Source: an uncultured Lachnospiraceae bacterium (GTDB taxonomy: Bacteria > Bacillota > Clostridia > Lachnospirales > Lachnospiraceae). From it: DNA of 6,426 bases. The notes under the pieces are model-generated. The model did not search any database. It saw only the letters and a list, made by a program, of their open reading frames with translations, and was not told the DNA's origin. Both the position numbers and the translations under genes were made by a program. The stretch is taken from assembly GCA_937901625.1 (NCBI GenBank), contig CALDIE010000200.1, positions 1-6,426 of the forward strand. The letters run 5' to 3'. Of this stretch, positions 1 through 5,254 are shown piece after piece. Numbering within the stretch: the stretch's first letter is position 1; each line of letters starts with the position of its first letter.

Positions 1-275
1 AGTATGTAAATGTTCCGCACGGGATTGCTGTGGCGATGGGAAGTTACGGCGCCTGCATTTTCCAGGGGCGTGATCTGAACCGCGTGGAAAAAGTGATCCG
101 CCATTACGGGATTCCGGTAAAGCCTTCGGACTGGAAGGTGACGGAAGAAATCTTCGTAAAGGCATGGCAGGGGGCGGCCGCTTCCAGACCGGACCGGTTT
201 ACGATCTTAAATACGGCAGATTTAAGCGATGACAGACTGAAGGCAATCTATCGCGAGATGGAGGAAAAGTTTTAA
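1..275 (+). CDS. Fe-dependent alcohol dehydrogenase / glycerol-1-phosphate dehydrogenase-like protein, C-terminal part (5' end outside window)
   Basis: The reading frame is open from the left edge (first full codon at base 3) to TAA at 273-275, giving the last 90 residues of a longer protein. It begins YVNVPHGIAVAMG. The HG-x-x-VA-x-G pattern is the metal-binding histidine region of the iron-containing alcohol dehydrogenase / 3-dehydroquinate synthase superfamily. A later SRPDRFTILN stretch resembles the R-[YF]-T-[IV]-L signature near the C-terminus of sn-glycerol-1-phosphate dehydrogenase (AraM/EgsA-like) members, followed by a short helical tail ending EMEEKF. Such enzymes carry out NAD(P)H-dependent oxidoreduction of polyols or sugar phosphates in the cytosol. 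The GTG at 30 is an internal valine codon, not a start. The superfamily call is fairly firm; the G1P dehydrogenase subfamily is a guess because the nucleotide-binding half is missing. It converges with the ACT gene across a shared terminator. Confidence 0.7.
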   Translation, partial: YVNVPHGIAVAMGSYGACIFQGRDLNRVEKVIRHYGIPVKPSDWKVTEEIFVKAWQGAAASRPDRFTILNTADLSDDRLKAIYREMEEKF

Positions 276-341
276 CCGTCGCAGACGTTATCGTTGGTTG
301 AAAGTTAAATTGCAGTCGTTAACGGGAAAAAGATATAGAAA

Positions 342-379
342 AAAAGCAGGGATTCCGCTTTCGGGATATCCCTGCTTTT
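342..379. terminator. Bidirectional intrinsic terminator between convergent genes
   Basis: A perfect 12-bp inverted repeat, AAAAGCAGGGAT (342-353) and ATCCCTGCTTTT (368-379), has a 14-base centre that can add a few inner pairs (TCC/GGA). Read on the - strand, the stem is followed by seven T then C-T-A-T-A-T, a strong intrinsic terminator for the iorA-iorB-paaK-ACT operon. Read on the + strand, it follows the dehydrogenase gene and ends in TTTTG, a weaker but usable run. It lies about 80 bases beyond the ACT stop and about 67 beyond the dehydrogenase stop. Confidence 0.85.
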
Positions 380-459
380 GCTTGCTTCTGATCTGTATTT
401 CAAATCCGCAGTCTTATCTTCTGCAAGCGATGTGCGATCGGAGCACGATCGTGTTATGT

Positions 460-810
460 TTACTGCATATTGACGATGGAAGCACCGTCATCGTGCAGAG
501 AAAGACCGTATACATAGCTGATGGCGATTCCCGCACTGCTCAAGGCATTCATTACGCGACGCAGGCTTCCGATGCTGTGAGGAACGGATACCGCGATCAC
601 GTCCGTTAACTTGGAGGTGATACCATGCTCTTTTAACAGGGTTTTGGCACGATCCGGATCGGATACCAACAGTCTTAAAACACCGAAATCGGAGGTGTCT
701 GCCAGGGAAATGGAAAGGATATTGATCCCGTTGTCGCTGATCGTGGAAAGCACATCATCTAAACGACCGGTTTCATTTTCCAGAAATACGGAAAGCTGTT
801 TTACATACAT
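460..810 (-). CDS. Small tandem ACT-domain protein, apparently truncated in its second ACT domain
   Basis: This 116-residue soluble protein is last in the ior operon, 16 bases after paaK. ACT domain 1 spans about residues 4-67: beta strand VKQLSVFL, ligand-loop ENETGRL (11-17), helix, then ISLADTSDFGVLRLLVSDPDRA. ACT domain 2 begins at about 70 (DVIAVSVPHSIGSLRRVM) and stops at GASIVNMQ, that is, after its third strand. From family knowledge, tandem ACT proteins encoded beside paaK/iorAB in Clostridia are usually about 140 residues, so the last helix and strand are missing. ACT domains bind amino acids, and a role as sensor or regulator for aromatic substrates is inferred from the operon. The start is well set: AAAGGAGGG at 817-825 lies six bases before the ATG. 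The sequence after the stop suggests a recent nonsense event (see findings). Confidence 0.85.
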   Translation of the reverse strand: MYVKQLSVFLENETGRLDDVLSTISDNGINILSISLADTSDFGVLRLLVSDPDRAKTLLKEHGITSKLTDVIAVSVPHSIGSLRRVMNALSSAGIAISYVYGLSLHDDGASIVNMQ

Positions 811-826
811 AATGATCCCTCCTTTT

Positions 827-2128
827 TTAGACGTATAATTTTCTCTTATCGGTTACATGCTTGGTCTTGCCGTCGCTGTGAGGCAATGCGTTGGGCTCTA
901 CGAGTTTGACATCGGCGTTAAGTCCGATCGCCTGACGAAGGCAGGAGTGTACTTTTTTCTTAAGGTTCTCCAAAGCGCTGACCTCGTCGGAGAAGAATCG
1001 CTCTTCTACCTCCACCTGGATTTCAAGCGTATCTTCGTTGTTGATACGGTCCACAACCAGCATATAGTGCGGCGTGATACCGTCGATGGTAAGCAGTGCT
1101 GCCTCGACCTGAGACGGGAATACATTGACGCCGCGGATGATGAGCATATCATCTGTACGTCCCTTGAAACGCTGGATACGCGCCATGGTTCTTCCGCATT
1201 TACACTTCTCGTATTTGAGACTTGTCAGATCCTTGGTACGGTAGCGGATCATCGGCATACCCTCCTTTGTAAGGGTTGTGATGACGAGCTCGCCGGATTC
1301 CCCTTCGGGAACAGGCTGTAATGTAACCGGATCAAGGATCTCGGGAAGGAAGTGATCTTCCCAGATGTGAAGACCTTCGTGGTACTCACAGTCATTGGCA
1401 ACGCCGGGACCGCAGATCTCTGTCAGACCGTAGATATCGAAGGCCTTGATGTTCAGTTTCTTCTCCATCTGGTCGCGCATTTCATTGGTCCAGGGTTCGG
1501 CGCCGCAGATAGCGTATTTTAATTTGATCTTATCCTTTAATCCGGATTTTTCCAGATCCTCTGCAACATGAAGCAGGTAGGAAGGTGTGCAGGCAATGGC
1601 GGTAGCTTCGCAATCGATCATCATGGAGATCAGTTTTTGTGTATTTCCGGCGGACATGGGCAGTACCAGAGCGCCTAAATGCTCGGCGCCGTAGTGCGCG
1701 CCGAGACCGCCGGTAAAGAGACCGTAACCGTAGCCGACCTGGATGACATCATCTTTGGTGATACCGGCCATGGAGAGACATCTGGCAACACACTCCGACC
1801 AGATATCGATATCACGTCTGGTGTAGACACCGATCTTGGGTTTGCCGGTGGTGCCGCTCGAGGCGTGAACACGAACGAGTTCGGACTTGGGTACCGCTGC
1901 CAGACCAAAGGGATAGGTCGCGTTTAAATCTTCATAGGTCGTAAAAGGAAGCTTTGTAATGTCGTCGAGAGTCTGTATGTCTCCCGGCTCCAGTCCTAAA
2001 GCCTGCATTTTCTCCCTGTAGTATGGTACGTTGTGGTATACCCTGTTTACTACCTTTGCAAGGCGTTTTCCCTGCAGTTCGCGCAGTTCCTCTCTGGGCA
2101 TACATTCCTTGGACGGATTCCAGATCAT
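827..2128 (-). CDS. paaK: Phenylacetate-CoA ligase-type aryl-acid CoA ligase
   Basis: A 433-residue cytosolic AMP-forming adenylate-forming enzyme of the PaaK family (usual length about 430-440). It would activate phenylacetate, indoleacetate or a related aryl-acetate to its CoA thioester using ATP, or run in reverse to release aryl-acetate. Motifs in order: start block MIWNPSKECMPREEL; phosphate loop SSGTTGKPK (90-98); ICGAEPW (207-213); DIYGLTE (231-237) with ICGPG; CKCGRT (309-314); hinge region FKGRTDDMLIIRGVNVFP (321-338), which carries the R-T-D-D motif at 324-327; and C-terminal LPHSDGKTK (415-423) with the candidate catalytic lysine. A longer in-frame ORF starts at 2212 inside the intergenic palindrome, but GAAAGGAGA at 2135-2143 and the family-typical M-x-W-N start support ATG 2128. 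Being downstream of iorAB favours aryl-acetyl-CoA as its physiological partner; exact substrate choice cannot be read from sequence. Confidence 0.93.
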   Translation of the reverse strand: MIWNPSKECMPREELRELQGKRLAKVVNRVYHNVPYYREKMQALGLEPGDIQTLDDITKLPFTTYEDLNATYPFGLAAVPKSELVRVHASSGTTGKPKIGVYTRRDIDIWSECVARCLSMAGITKDDVIQVGYGYGLFTGGLGAHYGAEHLGALVLPMSAGNTQKLISMMIDCEATAIACTPSYLLHVAEDLEKSGLKDKIKLKYAICGAEPWTNEMRDQMEKKLNIKAFDIYGLTEICGPGVANDCEYHEGLHIWEDHFLPEILDPVTLQPVPEGESGELVITTLTKEGMPMIRYRTKDLTSLKYEKCKCGRTMARIQRFKGRTDDMLIIRGVNVFPSQVEAALLTIDGITPHYMLVVDRINNEDTLEIQVEVEERFFSDEVSALENLKKKVHSCLRQAIGLNADVKLVEPNALPHSDGKTKHVTDKRKLYV

Positions 2129-2134
2129 AGTGGT

Positions 2135-2143
2135 TCTCCTTTC
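2135..2143 (-). promoter_or_regulatory. Ribosome binding site that fixes the paaK start
   Basis: On the - strand GAAAGGAGA lies six bases before ATG 2128. The alternative upstream ATG at 2212 has no such site and would add 28 residues encoded by the palindrome, so the shorter protein is preferred. Confidence 0.8.
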
Positions 2144-2171
2144 GTTTTGCCATGATTTTTGTTGTAATGTA

Positions 2172-2212
2172 ATGATGTCAGGGTCAAAAGGTACTTTTGA
2201 ACCTGATATCAT
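2172..2212. repeat. Long imperfect palindrome in the iorB-paaK gap
   Basis: Two 19-base arms (2172-2190 and 2194-2212) match as an inverted repeat at 17 of 19 positions around a 3-base centre GTA. The left arm is ATGATGTCAGGGTCAAAAG; the reverse complement of the right arm is ATGATATCAGGTTCAAAAG. In the operon mRNA this forms a long hairpin ending about 28 bases before the paaK ribosome site. No run of U follows it on the - strand (next bases are TACATTACAAC), so it is not a classic terminator. It may be an mRNA processing or stability hairpin between iorB and paaK, or a copy of a dispersed palindromic repeat; neither can be decided here. Confidence 0.85.
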
Positions 2213-2238
2213 AATATTCTTATGTGAACCCGAGAGGA

Positions 2239-2248
2239 GGAGCGCTCC
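2239..2248. repeat. Small GC-rich perfect palindrome after iorB
   Basis: GGAGCGCTCC is a perfect 10-base palindrome 15 bases beyond the iorB stop, flanked by CCGAG/CGGG bases that could close a weak outer stem. It is short enough to be chance. If real it would add a second hairpin to the iorB 3' region. Confidence 0.3.
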
Positions 2249-2263
2249 GGACGGGAACAGATT

Positions 2264-2836
2264 TTATGCATGCTTGCCTAATTCAAAGGCTTTTACATTC
2301 AGCTCATAAAACTTGGCCGGAACACACTCCCTGATGGATTCAAGCCATTCTTCGTCGGTGATGTCCTTAAAATATTTGGAAAAACGTCCCATCAGAACGA
2401 TATTTGCCGCCTTGGCAGAACCCGCCTGCTGAGCAAGTGAGAGAGCGTCCATGGCATCAACTTTTGCGCCGGTCGCGCGCATTTTCTCCACCAACCCCTC
2501 CGGATAGGTGGTTGCGCCGGTGATGACGGGCATCGGATCGATCTGCTGGTCGTTGACGATGATCTGACCGCCCGGAACAAGATACTCCGTGTAACGGGCT
2601 GCCTCCAGAGTTTCGAAGGAGATGATGTAATCGGCCTCGCCCTTGTCGATGATGGGGGAGTAGACCTTATCACCGAAACGGACATAGGTAACCACGCTTC
2701 CTCCGCGCTGGCTCATGCCGTGTACTTCGGATACTTTTACATCATAGCCTTTCTTTAATACGACGTGTCCTAAGAGTTTGCTGGCTAAAAGCGAACCCTG
2801 ACCGCCGACACCTACTATCATAACATTCGTGATCAT
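2264..2836 (-). CDS. iorB: Indolepyruvate:ferredoxin oxidoreductase, beta (small) subunit
   Basis: A 190-residue protein of the pyruvate/ketoisovalerate oxidoreductase gamma-domain family, the usual size for IorB. It pairs with IorA to oxidatively decarboxylate aryl-pyruvates (indolepyruvate, phenylpyruvate, hydroxyphenylpyruvate) with CoA and ferredoxin. The N-terminus carries the glycine-rich VGVGGQGSLLASKLL (8-22) and then the family hallmark SEVHGMSQRGGSVVTYVRFG (36-55). YIISFETLEAAR (70-81) and the C-terminal NIVLMGRFSKYF (145-156) also fit. The ATG overlaps the iorA stop as ATGA (2836-2833), implying translational coupling and 1:1 synthesis. A purine-rich AGGGAGGGAG lies just upstream within the iorA 3' end. 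No residue that looks essential is missing. Confidence 0.95.
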   Translation of the reverse strand: MITNVMIVGVGGQGSLLASKLLGHVVLKKGYDVKVSEVHGMSQRGGSVVTYVRFGDKVYSPIIDKGEADYIISFETLEAARYTEYLVPGGQIIVNDQQIDPMPVITGATTYPEGLVEKMRATGAKVDAMDALSLAQQAGSAKAANIVLMGRFSKYFKDITDEEWLESIRECVPAKFYELNVKAFELGKHA

Positions 2837-4575
2837 ACCGTTACTCCCTCCCTTTCAAATGCGCCGAATTTGCAGAGCTGTGTACATACATCGCAGCCGA
2901 CGCAAAGTGTATTGTCCACATGGGCCTTGCTTTCCTTGAAACTGATGGAAGGGCAGCCGAGCCTCATGCAGGCACGGCAGCTCCGGCACTTGTCGCGATT
3001 GACGCTCAAAGGTGTTTTGTGCCTGACGTTTTTAAGCAAAGCACAGGGACGACGGCTGATGATCACGGAAGGCGCGTCTATGGCAAGTTCTTCCTTTACG
3101 GCACGGTCGGTCTCTCCGAGGTTATAAGGATCTACGACACGTACGTGCTCAAAGCCCATGGAACGGCACAAGGCCTCCAGGTCGATCTTTCCGGCCGGGT
3201 CTCCGCGGAGGTTAAAGCCGGTGGTGGGATTTTGCTGATGACCGGTCATACCGGTAATGGAATTGTCTAAAATGATCACGGTAGAATTGGTCTGATTGTA
3301 CGCGATATTTGCCAGACCGGTCATACCGGAATGCATAAAGGTGGAATCACCGATCACGGCAACGGTGTGATTTTCACTTTCGCCGCCGGTTGCCTTGTTA
3401 AAACCGTGGATGGAGCTGACGGAAGCGCCCATGCAGGCCGTCACTTCCATGGCGGAAAGAGGTGCGACGGCACCCAGGGTATAACATCCGATATCACCGA
3501 GTACGGTGCACTTGTTTTTGGAAAGTGTAAAGAACAGTCCGCGGTGAGGACATCCGGAACACATAACGGGAGGACGAACGGGAAGTCCTTCGATCGCGTC
3601 GCAGGAAACCTTTGCGTCCATACCCATTTTTGCGGAGATCAGTCCCTGGGAGAATTCGTCCACCATAGGAAAGATATCCTTGCCGGAAACAGTAAGTCCC
3701 AATGCGCGGCAGTGATTTTCGATAATGGGATCGAGCTCCTCCAATACATAAAGCCTCTTTACCTTTGCTGCAAAGTCGGTGATCAGTGTAGTGGGAAGCG
3801 GATTGACGAGACCCAGTTTTAAGATGGAAGCGCTCTCGCCAAAGATTTCTTTTGCGTATTGATAGCATGTTCCGGAGGTGATGATACCGATCTCATCGGA
3901 GAACATTTCCACGCGGTTAAATTCGCAGTTGTTGCCTAATTCGATCAGGCTCTTCGTGCGGTCTTCCACAACGGGGTGACGGCGCTTTGCGTTGCCGGGC
4001 ATCATTACATACTTGGCAATGTTCTTTTCATAAGGACGGTCCGCCGGCACTACGCGCTCTCCGGTATCTACGATACTCTGGGAGTGAGCGATCCTGGTGC
4101 ACATACGAAGTAAAACGGGGGTGTCATATTTCTCGGACAGTTCATAGGCCATTTTTGTGAAAGCAAGCGCTTCGGCGGAATCCGCAGGCTCAAGCATCGG
4201 CACCTTGGACGCGATGGCGTGGTGCCTGGAATCCTGCTCATTCTGCGAAGAGTGCATACCGGGATCGTCCGCTACACAGATGACCATACCGGCATTGACT
4301 CCGGTATAAGCGATCGTATAGAGAGGATCGGCCGCAACATTCAGACCTACGTGCTTCATGGCGCAATAGCTCCTTTTGCCGGCCAGACAGGCGCCGAAAG
4401 CAACCTCCAGAGCAACCTTTTCATTTGGCGCCCATTCACAGTAGATTTCGTCGTACTTGGCGGCTTCCTCCGTGGTTTCTGTACTGGGAGTTCCGGGGTA
4501 GGAGCTGGCCACGCATACGCCGGCTTCGTACAGACCGCGAGCCACGGCCTTGTTACCTAACATAATTTCCTTCAT
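2833..4575 (-). CDS. iorA: Indolepyruvate:ferredoxin oxidoreductase, alpha (large, TPP and 4Fe-4S) subunit
   Basis: This 580-residue protein matches the usual IorA length. It converts aryl-pyruvate, CoA and oxidised ferredoxin to aryl-acetyl-CoA, CO2 and reduced ferredoxin in the cytosol. The N-terminal pyrimidine-binding domain has VASSYPGTPSTE (22-33) and the EWAPNEKVALEVAFGA segment (47-62). The middle carries the CSGCPHRG motif (339-346). The TPP diphosphate-binding domain shows GDIGCYTLG (360-368), GDSTFMHSGMTG (409-420) and LDNSITGMTG (436-445), which supply metal ligands. The C-terminus is a two-cluster ferredoxin domain: Cys 530, 533, 536, 541 and Cys 558, 561, 564, 568. The last cysteine of the second set is followed by K rather than the usual P. 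GGAGGA at 4585-4590 lies nine bases before ATG 4575. It is first in the operon, behind the promoter at 4612-4640. An oxygen-sensitive enzyme of this kind implies an anaerobe. Confidence 0.96.
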   Translation of the reverse strand: MKEIMLGNKAVARGLYEAGVCVASSYPGTPSTETTEEAAKYDEIYCEWAPNEKVALEVAFGACLAGKRSYCAMKHVGLNVAADPLYTIAYTGVNAGMVICVADDPGMHSSQNEQDSRHHAIASKVPMLEPADSAEALAFTKMAYELSEKYDTPVLLRMCTRIAHSQSIVDTGERVVPADRPYEKNIAKYVMMPGNAKRRHPVVEDRTKSLIELGNNCEFNRVEMFSDEIGIITSGTCYQYAKEIFGESASILKLGLVNPLPTTLITDFAAKVKRLYVLEELDPIIENHCRALGLTVSGKDIFPMVDEFSQGLISAKMGMDAKVSCDAIEGLPVRPPVMCSGCPHRGLFFTLSKNKCTVLGDIGCYTLGAVAPLSAMEVTACMGASVSSIHGFNKATGGESENHTVAVIGDSTFMHSGMTGLANIAYNQTNSTVIILDNSITGMTGHQQNPTTGFNLRGDPAGKIDLEALCRSMGFEHVRVVDPYNLGETDRAVKEELAIDAPSVIISRRPCALLKNVRHKTPLSVNRDKCRSCRACMRLGCPSISFKESKAHVDNTLCVGCDVCTQLCKFGAFEREGVTV

Positions 4576-4611
4576 ATTTCTTGGTCCTCCAAATGATTAT
4601 AACTGTGTAAA

Positions 4612-4640
4612 ATTATATCACCTTTTGCGGGCGGATACAA
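4612..4640 (-). promoter_or_regulatory. Sigma-A-type promoter of the iorA-iorB-paaK-ACT operon
   Basis: On the - strand the -35 element is TTGTAT (4640-4635) and the -10 element is a perfect TATAAT (4617-4612), with the optimal 17-base spacer. The predicted start near 4605 leaves a leader of only about 30 bases, so there is no room for a riboswitch or T-box; regulation would be at initiation. A second TATAAT at 4601-4596 lacks a matching -35. Confidence 0.75.
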
Positions 4641-4713
4641 TTTCAATAGTAAGAATGTGTTGCAAACGAAAGGCGTTCTCTGTGGGGATCCGGACGAGCG
4701 GGGGACGGATAAA

Positions 4714-4838
4714 ATTCCTTGAAAAAGGGGCTGTGTAAGCCTATAATTAGCCTATGTTACGAGACAAAGTTTATGATGCGATCATCGTTAAGGGATCGGG
4801 GAGCGTCGCGCATTTACACCCGAAATCATTCCTTGAAA
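4714..4838 (+). repeat. Repeated ATTCCTTGAAA element overlapping two -35 boxes
   Basis: ATTCCTTGAAA occurs at 4714-4724 and again at 4828-4838. In both copies the TTGAAA end forms the -35 box of a proposed promoter (P1 and P2). The entry spans both copies and the 103 bases between. It may be a shared operator or simply a small promoter duplication. Confidence 0.4.
4719..4747 (+). promoter_or_regulatory. Near-consensus + strand promoter P1, with the ATG of a small ORF at its predicted +1
   Basis: -35 TTGAAA (4719-4724), a 17-base spacer and -10 TATAAT (4742-4747). The -10 is followed by TAGCCT and then ATG at 4754, so the expected transcription start coincides with the A of that ATG. It is back to back with the ior promoter about 80 bases away and may drive the small ORF and the 72-residue gene together. 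Confidence 0.75.
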
Positions 4839-4864
4839 GACAGGGAAGGATTGTTGTATCATAA
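4754..4864 (+). CDS. Possible leaderless 36-residue small ORF
   Basis: ATG 4754 to TAA 4862-4864 encodes 36 residues, beginning MLRDKVYDAIIVKGSGS and ending FLERQGRIVVS. An in-frame TAG at 4748 means ATG 4754 is the first possible start. There is no ribosome site because the ATG falls exactly at the predicted +1 of promoter P1, so the mRNA would be leaderless. The stretch VKGSGSVAHLHPKSFL, with the RIVV tail, faintly resembles the G-N-S-A-H-x-x-x-P-K pattern of AbrB-like or DUF2080 transposon-associated mini-proteins; that is a by-eye likeness only. The stop lies 21 bases before the next ATG, so it could act as a leader peptide for the 72-residue gene. An open frame of 36 codons is not improbable by chance (roughly one in six), so this is tentative. 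Confidence 0.3.
   Translation: MLRDKVYDAIIVKGSGSVAHLHPKSFLERQGRIVVS
4833..4862 (+). promoter_or_regulatory. Second + strand promoter P2 for the 72-residue protein gene
   Basis: -35 TTGAAA (4833-4838), an 18-base spacer and -10 TATCAT (4857-4862); each box is 5/6 to consensus. The predicted start near 4869 would fall almost at the AAAGGAGG ribosome site (4871-4878), giving a leader of about 15-18 bases. It competes with or supplements P1. Confidence 0.45.
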
Positions 4865-4885
4865 GCCGAAAAAGGAGGAAGGATA

Positions 4886-5104
4886 ATGGATATCAAAGAA
4901 AGAATTGAAGAAGTTGTAGCAAAGTTAAAGGCAGATCCGACATTGATGAGCGATTTTCAGAAGGATCCCGTAAAGACGGTGGAAAAGATCACCGGGATCG
5001 ATATTCCCGATGGGGTCGAGAACCAGCTGGTAAGCGGAGTTAAGAGCGCGCTTGCGGGCGGCGGTGTAGCCGGCGCTGTGGACGCGATCAAGAAACTGTT
5101 CTGA
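4886..5104 (+). CDS. Small 72-residue protein resembling an NHLP/Nif11-type leader peptide, function unknown
   Basis: ATG 4886 follows a strong AAAGGAGG (4871-4878) at a seven-base spacing. The N-terminal half is an amphipathic helix (MDIKERIEEVVAKLKADP). It continues FQKDPVKTVEKITGIDIPDG (24-43), close in pattern to the D-P-x-x-x-L-x-x-x-G-I-x-L-P-x-x-V part of nitrile-hydratase-like (NHLP) and Nif11 leader peptides. The C-terminal part is small and glycine/alanine-rich: LAGGGVAGAVDAIKKLF (56-72), with a GG at 58-59 that could mimic a double-glycine site, leaving a 13-residue tail. There is no signal peptide or membrane segment. No modification enzyme, protease or transporter is in the window. 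Short stand-alone proteins of this kind also seem common in Clostridia, so a non-peptide-product role is equally possible. That it is a real gene is well supported; its function is not. Confidence 0.8.
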   Translation: MDIKERIEEVVAKLKADPTLMSDFQKDPVKTVEKITGIDIPDGVENQLVSGVKSALAGGGVAGAVDAIKKLF

Positions 5105-5136
5105 AACAGGTTAAAGACAAAGAAAGTTTCGATTGG

Positions 5137-5167
5137 GAAGGGATCTTTCGAAGAGAGGGATCCCTTC
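5137..5167 (+). terminator. Probable terminator hairpin after the small protein gene
   Basis: GAAGGGATC (5137-5145) and GATCCCTTC (5159-5167) form a perfect 9-bp stem around a 13-base loop, 33 bases past the stop at 5104. The downstream tract TGTATTCTGTAATTC is only moderately T-rich, so termination may be incomplete and allow some read-through to dtd. Confidence 0.6.
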
Positions 5168-5185
5168 TGTATTCTGTAATTCAGA

Positions 5186-5217
5186 ATTGCGAGAGTTGCT
5201 TTTTGCAACGAAGCGAT
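5186..5217 (+). promoter_or_regulatory. Two-tier hairpin in the dtd upstream region
   Basis: An inner perfect stem GTTGC (5195-5199)/GCAAC (5205-5209) closes a TTTTT loop. An outer five-pair helix ATTGC (5186-5190)/GCGAT (5213-5217, one wobble) can stack outside small internal loops. A further 6-bp stem, ATTCTG/CAGAAT (5171-5187), overlaps its left side and would be mutually exclusive with it. No clear sigma-A promoter was found between this and dtd. It may be a leader structure or chance. Confidence 0.3.
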
Positions 5218-5254
5218 TCGTGACATCATAAGATTCTAAAGACGGAGGTTTATC

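Noticed and set aside
281..324. Imperfect direct repeat GCAGACGTTATCG (281-293) and GCAGTCGTTAACG (312-324)
   Set aside because: Only 11 of 13 positions match and there is no further context; it is likely chance between the dehydrogenase stop and the terminator.
857..1321. 154-codon + strand open frame inside paaK, and similar long frames opposite iorA (3331-3822, 2920-3270)
   Set aside because: They lie antisense to well-conserved genes, have no ribosome sites and no recognisable motifs; they are shadows of the coding strand.
2129..2212. 28-residue N-terminal extension of PaaK from ATG 2212
   Set aside because: It is encoded by the intergenic palindrome, has no ribosome site and is not part of the family; ATG 2128 has a good site and the typical M-x-W-N start.
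4656..4684. Possible operator AGAATG...CGTTCT between the divergent promoters
   Set aside because: Six-base arms with one mismatch and a long centre are too weak to call a regulator site.
4550..4738. 62-codon + strand open frame in the divergent promoter region
   Set aside because: It crosses the iorA start and promoter, has no ribosome site and shows no protein-like character.
4754..4885. Riboswitch or T-box before the 72-residue gene
   Set aside because: No specifier loop, T-box sequence or known aptamer core was seen; the region is better explained by the small ORF and second promoter.
5203..5234. dtd promoter TTGCAA ... TAAGAT
   Set aside because: The spacer is 20 bases and the -10 match is only 4 of 6, so it is not supported.
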